Assembly: GCF_043641555.1 (NCBI RefSeq)
Contig: NZ_JBHZRJ010000001.1
Coordinates: 806,001-870,000 of the forward strand
Direction: 5' to 3'
DNA length: 64,000 nucleotides
DNA from: Saccharospirillum alexandrii_A
GTDB taxonomy: Bacteria; Pseudomonadota; Gammaproteobacteria; Pseudomonadales; Natronospirillaceae
Positions 61,378 through 64,000 of this stretch are shown in pieces (the first letter of the stretch is position 1; the number at the start of each line of letters is the position of its first letter). The position numbers were made by a program, and so were the translations under genes. Under the pieces are notes generated by a model. That model was not told where the DNA came from and searched no databases. It saw only the letters and a program-made list of their open reading frames with translations.

Positions 61378-62517
61378 CTAGCCTGAACTCAACGCGCTAC
61401 GTGCTATCACAATTTTTTGTACATCCGACGCGCCTTCATAAATTCTCAGCGCACGGATTTCCCGATACAGACTTTCGACAATGTGGCCTTTACGCACGCC
61501 GTCGCCACCGTGTAATTGCACGGCTTTGTCGATAACCGATTGCGCCCGGTCAGTGGCATAGAGCTTGGCCATGGCGGCTTCGCGGCTGACACGGGCGGCA
61601 CCCTGGTCTTTGGTCCATGCGGCGCGGTACACCAACAAGGCGGCGGCGTCGACATCTAGTGCCATCTCGGCGATGTGGCCCTGTACCATTTGCAGGTCGG
61701 CGAGCGGGCCACCAAACAGTTCTCGGTTTTGACAACGGCTCAGGGTTTCATCAAGCGCGCGGCGTGCAAAACCGAGGGCGGCGGCGCCTACGGTGGAGCG
61801 GAAGACATCCAGTACCGACATGGCGATTTTGAAGCCCTGGCCAGATTCGCCGATGCGATTGGTGGCTGGAATGCGGACGTTTTTAAAACCAATGCGAGCC
61901 AGCGGATGCGGGCTCATGGTGTGCAGGCGATCGCGAATGTCGAACCCGGCCCGGTCGGCTTCGACCAGGAAGACCGATAGCCCTTTGGCGCCCGGGGCAT
62001 CGCCGGTGCGTGCGAAGACGGTGTACAAGTCGGCGATGCCGCCGTTGGAAATCCAGGTTTTTTCGCCGTTGAGAATGTAGTCGTCACCGTCGCGGATGGC
62101 CTCGGTGGTGATGTTGGCGACATCGGAACCGGAAGCCGGTTCCGTCAATGCGAAGGCGGAAATGGTGTCGCCGGCACGGGTTTTCTCGAGCCATTTTTTT
62201 TGCTCGTCGGTGCCGAACAGGCTGATGGCACCGGTGCCGAGGCCTTGCATGGCGAAAGCAAAGTCGGCTAAACCATGATGGCGGGCGAGGGTTTCGCGGG
62301 CCAGGCACAGGGTGCGTACGTCGATGGCGTCGCCGGCTGTCGGTTGCAGAAAACCGGCTTTGCCGAGCGCGCGAACGAGGTTGATGCACTCGGCATCGGT
62401 GTCGGTTTCATTGCTGTGCTTGCTCAGGTTGTCGTTGCACCAGGCGTCGAGTTCCTCGGCCCATTCGCGGTGGCGGTCTTCAAAAAACGGCCAGGTGAGA
62501 AAGCTGGTATCGCTCAT
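61378..62517 (-). CDS. Acyl-CoA dehydrogenase
   Basis: A 379-residue FAD-dependent acyl-CoA dehydrogenase. It has FALTEPASGSDVANI (FAD/substrate loop), WISNGGIADLYTVFART and the C-terminal QLHGGDGVRKGHIVE with REIRALRIYEG. The usual catalytic glutamate near residue 365 is the Glu of RIYEGASD. It oxidises a CoA-thioester intermediate and passes electrons to ETF. Start overlaps the enoyl-CoA hydratase stop (TGATG). Confidence 0.92.
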   Translation of the reverse strand: MSDTSFLTWPFFEDRHREWAEELDAWCNDNLSKHSNETDTDAECINLVRALGKAGFLQPTAGDAIDVRTLCLARETLARHHGLADFAFAMQGLGTGAISLFGTDEQKKWLEKTRAGDTISAFALTEPASGSDVANITTEAIRDGDDYILNGEKTWISNGGIADLYTVFARTGDAPGAKGLSVFLVEADRAGFDIRDRLHTMSPHPLARIGFKNVRIPATNRIGESGQGFKIAMSVLDVFRSTVGAAALGFARRALDETLSRCQNRELFGGPLADLQMVQGHIAEMALDVDAAALLVYRAAWTKDQGAARVSREAAMAKLYATDRAQSVIDKAVQLHGGDGVRKGHIVESLYREIRALRIYEGASDVQKIVIARSALSSG

Positions 62518-63326
62518 CAGTCGCCTCCAAAAACAGGTTTTTCTTTGGCGACGAAGGCTTTGTAGGCGCGTTCGAAGTCTCGCGTTTGCATACAGATTGC
62601 CTGCGCCTGAGCTTCAGATTCGATGGCCTGGTCGAGGCTCATTGACCATTCCTGGTTGAGCTGGGTTTTGGTGATGCCGTGCGCGAAGGTTGGGCCTTCG
62701 CAGAGTGTTTGGGCATAAGCTATGGCTTCGGCTTGAATCTGGTCGGCCTCGACCAGGCGGTTATAGAAGCCCCAGTTATGGCCTTCTTCGGCGCTCATGC
62801 TTCGACCGCTATACAGTAGGTCAGCGGCGCGGCCCTGACCGATGATGCGCGGCAGCATGGCGCAGGCGCCCATGTCGCAGCCGGCGAGACCGACTTTGGT
62901 GAACAGGAAGGCAGTTTTTGAATCCGGTGTGGCAAAGCGAATGTCTGAGGCCATGGCGATGATGGCACCGGCACCGACGCAGATGCCTTCGACGGCGGCG
63001 ATGATGGGTTTGTTGCAATGGATCATCGCTTTGACCAGATCGCCGGTCATGCGGGTAAAGGCGAGCAGGTCTTTCATGTCCATGCCGACCAGCGGCGCGA
63101 TGATGTCGTGTACGTCGCCACCGGAACTGAAGTTGCCGCCGTTGGCCGCAAACACCACTGCATGAATGTCGTCGGCGTACGCGAGGTCGCGAAAGGTGTC
63201 GCGCAGTTCGGCGTAGCTTTCAAAGGTGAGCGGGTTTTTGCGTTCGGGCCGGTTCAGTTGAATGATGGCGACCGGGCCTTCCGTGCGCCAGAGAAAATGC
63301 TTGGGTGCGTGGTTGGCCATCTTCAT
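62517..63326 (-). CDS. Enoyl-CoA hydratase/isomerase family protein
   Basis: A 269-residue crotonase. The oxyanion-hole pair is in FSSGGDVHDI and GAGAIIAMASDIRFA, with GLAGCDMGACAMLPRIIG beyond. The second catalytic Glu position is not clear from the sequence, so it may be a lyase or thioesterase type. It is tightly coupled to MarR (ATGA overlap) and to the dehydrogenase. Confidence 0.9.
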   Translation of the reverse strand: MKMANHAPKHFLWRTEGPVAIIQLNRPERKNPLTFESYAELRDTFRDLAYADDIHAVVFAANGGNFSSGGDVHDIIAPLVGMDMKDLLAFTRMTGDLVKAMIHCNKPIIAAVEGICVGAGAIIAMASDIRFATPDSKTAFLFTKVGLAGCDMGACAMLPRIIGQGRAADLLYSGRSMSAEEGHNWGFYNRLVEADQIQAEAIAYAQTLCEGPTFAHGITKTQLNQEWSMSLDQAIESEAQAQAICMQTRDFERAYKAFVAKEKPVFGGD

Positions 63327-63835
63327 GGGGTATCTCCCTGAGTAGTCGGTTCGGGGCTGCCCGGTTCCGGCCCGGCTTCGGTGGGTAGGTGGGCGAACAG
63401 TTCATTCATGTGGTGCGTTTCCTGGCTCGACAGTGAGCTGAACAATTCATCGACCCAGTATTCGTGCGCCTGGGCCATCTGATGAAATTGTTCGGAGCCG
63501 GTTCTGGTCAGCAGTACCCGTGTTGCTCTGCGGTCGCCTTCGATGGCGATGCGTTCCACCCAGCCATCTTCAACCAGGCGGCTTATGATGCCGGTGACGT
63601 TCCCGTTCGAGACTTTTAATTGTTGCGACAGTTCGTTCATTTTCAGTCCGTTCGGGTGACGCGACAGAGCGGCCATCACATCAAAGCGAGGCAGGGTGGT
63701 GTTGAACTGAAGGCGCAGCCGTTCACGCAATTCGGATTCGACTCTGCGGGTGGTGCGCAACAGGCGCAGCCAGAGCCGCAAGTGCTCTTTGCTGGTGAGA
63801 TGCCGGTTTGGGGCGATGCTAGCTGGTTCGCTCAT
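63323..63835 (-). CDS. MarR-family regulator of the aromatic-acid operon
   Basis: A 170-residue MarR protein from the ATG at 63835, which overlaps the upstream SDR stop (TAATG). Winged helix: LKMNELSQQLKVSNGNVTGIISRLVEDGWVERIA. MarR proteins in such operons usually respond to aromatic acids or their CoA esters. It is inside the operon and so probably autoregulated with it. Confidence 0.9.
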   Translation of the reverse strand: MSEPASIAPNRHLTSKEHLRLWLRLLRTTRRVESELRERLRLQFNTTLPRFDVMAALSRHPNGLKMNELSQQLKVSNGNVTGIISRLVEDGWVERIAIEGDRRATRVLLTRTGSEQFHQMAQAHEYWVDELFSSLSSQETHHMNELFAHLPTEAGPEPGSPEPTTQGDTP

Positions 63836-64000
63836 TACAGCTCCCCTCCGGCAATGGCGATAGCCTGGCCCGTAATAGCCTGGGCGGCGGGGCTGGCAAG
63901 CCACAACGCGGTCGCCGAGACATCCGATGGTTGAATCAAGCGCCCCTGGGGATTGGTGGCGGTCAGTTGGGCCCGGGCTTCTGAATCGCTAAGCCCGGTT
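63835..64000 (-). CDS. SDR dehydrogenase, 3' end only (gene continues past the window)
   Basis: The minus-strand frame runs in from the window edge and reads GLSDSEARAQLTATNPQGR, then DVSATALWLASPAAQAITGQ and IAIAGGEL before the stop. This is the C-terminal end of a classical short-chain dehydrogenase, where the AxALWLxSxxAxxITGQ motif sits before the last strand. It likely oxidises a 3-hydroxyacyl-CoA in the same pathway. Active-site residues lie outside the window. Confidence 0.85.
   Translation of the reverse strand, partial: TGLSDSEARAQLTATNPQGRLIQPSDVSATALWLASPAAQAITGQAIAIAGGEL

Overview
The window looks like chromosome from a marine or halophilic gammaproteobacterium. Evidence includes a GlyGly-CTERM (rhombosortase-type) protein, a pycA/pycB pair divergent from a LysR gene as in pseudomonads, an ectoine synthase, many small outer-membrane barrels and Fur boxes. 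An Oceanospirillales-like source such as Saccharospirillum or Reinekea fits, but I cannot fix the genus from sequence alone. I saw no rRNA, tRNA, CRISPR array or complete insertion sequence.

Region 1-10.6 kb holds surface and secreted proteins: a GlyGly-CTERM protein, DUF3455, a BspA/DUF285 lipoprotein with PKD-like domains, barrels and a periplasmic binding-protein-like protein. It also has a Crp/Fnr regulator and an MscS channel. Its spacers carry a family of palindromic repeats. Three copies are exactly 74 bp, and shorter relatives recur as far as 25.2 kb. Region 10.7-13.4 kb is a GC-rich hydrolase-SDR / AraC unit that looks acquired, followed by an 86-bp MITE-like element. Region 13.6-19.3 kb has a large beta-propeller lipoprotein, a broken Ig-like fragment, a barrel and a subtilisin with two PPC domains. 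Region 19.5-24.2 kb has an IS110 remnant and the two-subunit pyruvate carboxylase with its LysR regulator. Region 24.2-30.9 kb has a VIT1/CCC1 transporter, DUF4331 plus a lipoprotein, a NYN nuclease-like protein, an AraC regulator, a barrel, a binding-protein-like protein and a broken ricin-lectin fragment.

Region 30.9-40.9 kb is a Fur-controlled siderophore locus. It has three IucA/IucC (NIS) synthetases, a PLP decarboxylase, an MFS exporter, a siderophore-binding protein and, behind a terminator, an RraA-like aldolase. Its gene order resembles achromobactin / staphyloferrin B loci. The third synthetase is split by a single-base frameshift. Region 41-46.6 kb has a DUF4386 remnant, a chemoreceptor, barrels and methionine gamma-lyase. 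Region 46.9-51.4 kb is unusual: an orphan ectoine synthase and an ATP-grasp protein lie between a 5' fragment of ilvD and the intact ilvD. Next come a ParD-like/Map pair and fdhD.

From 53.6 kb to the right edge all genes are on the minus strand and encode aromatic-acid CoA metabolism: SDR (partial), MarR, enoyl-CoA hydratase, acyl-CoA dehydrogenase, a benzoate/2-aminobenzoate-type CoA ligase, a complete Liv-type ABC importer, a thioesterase and RidA. This is best explained as 2-aminobenzoate (anthranilate) or benzoate uptake and CoA-dependent breakdown. Three nested palindromes sit in the spacers of this block. Each contains tandem hairpins with GGA loops that resemble CsrA/RsmA sites, and they are the most interesting non-coding structures here.
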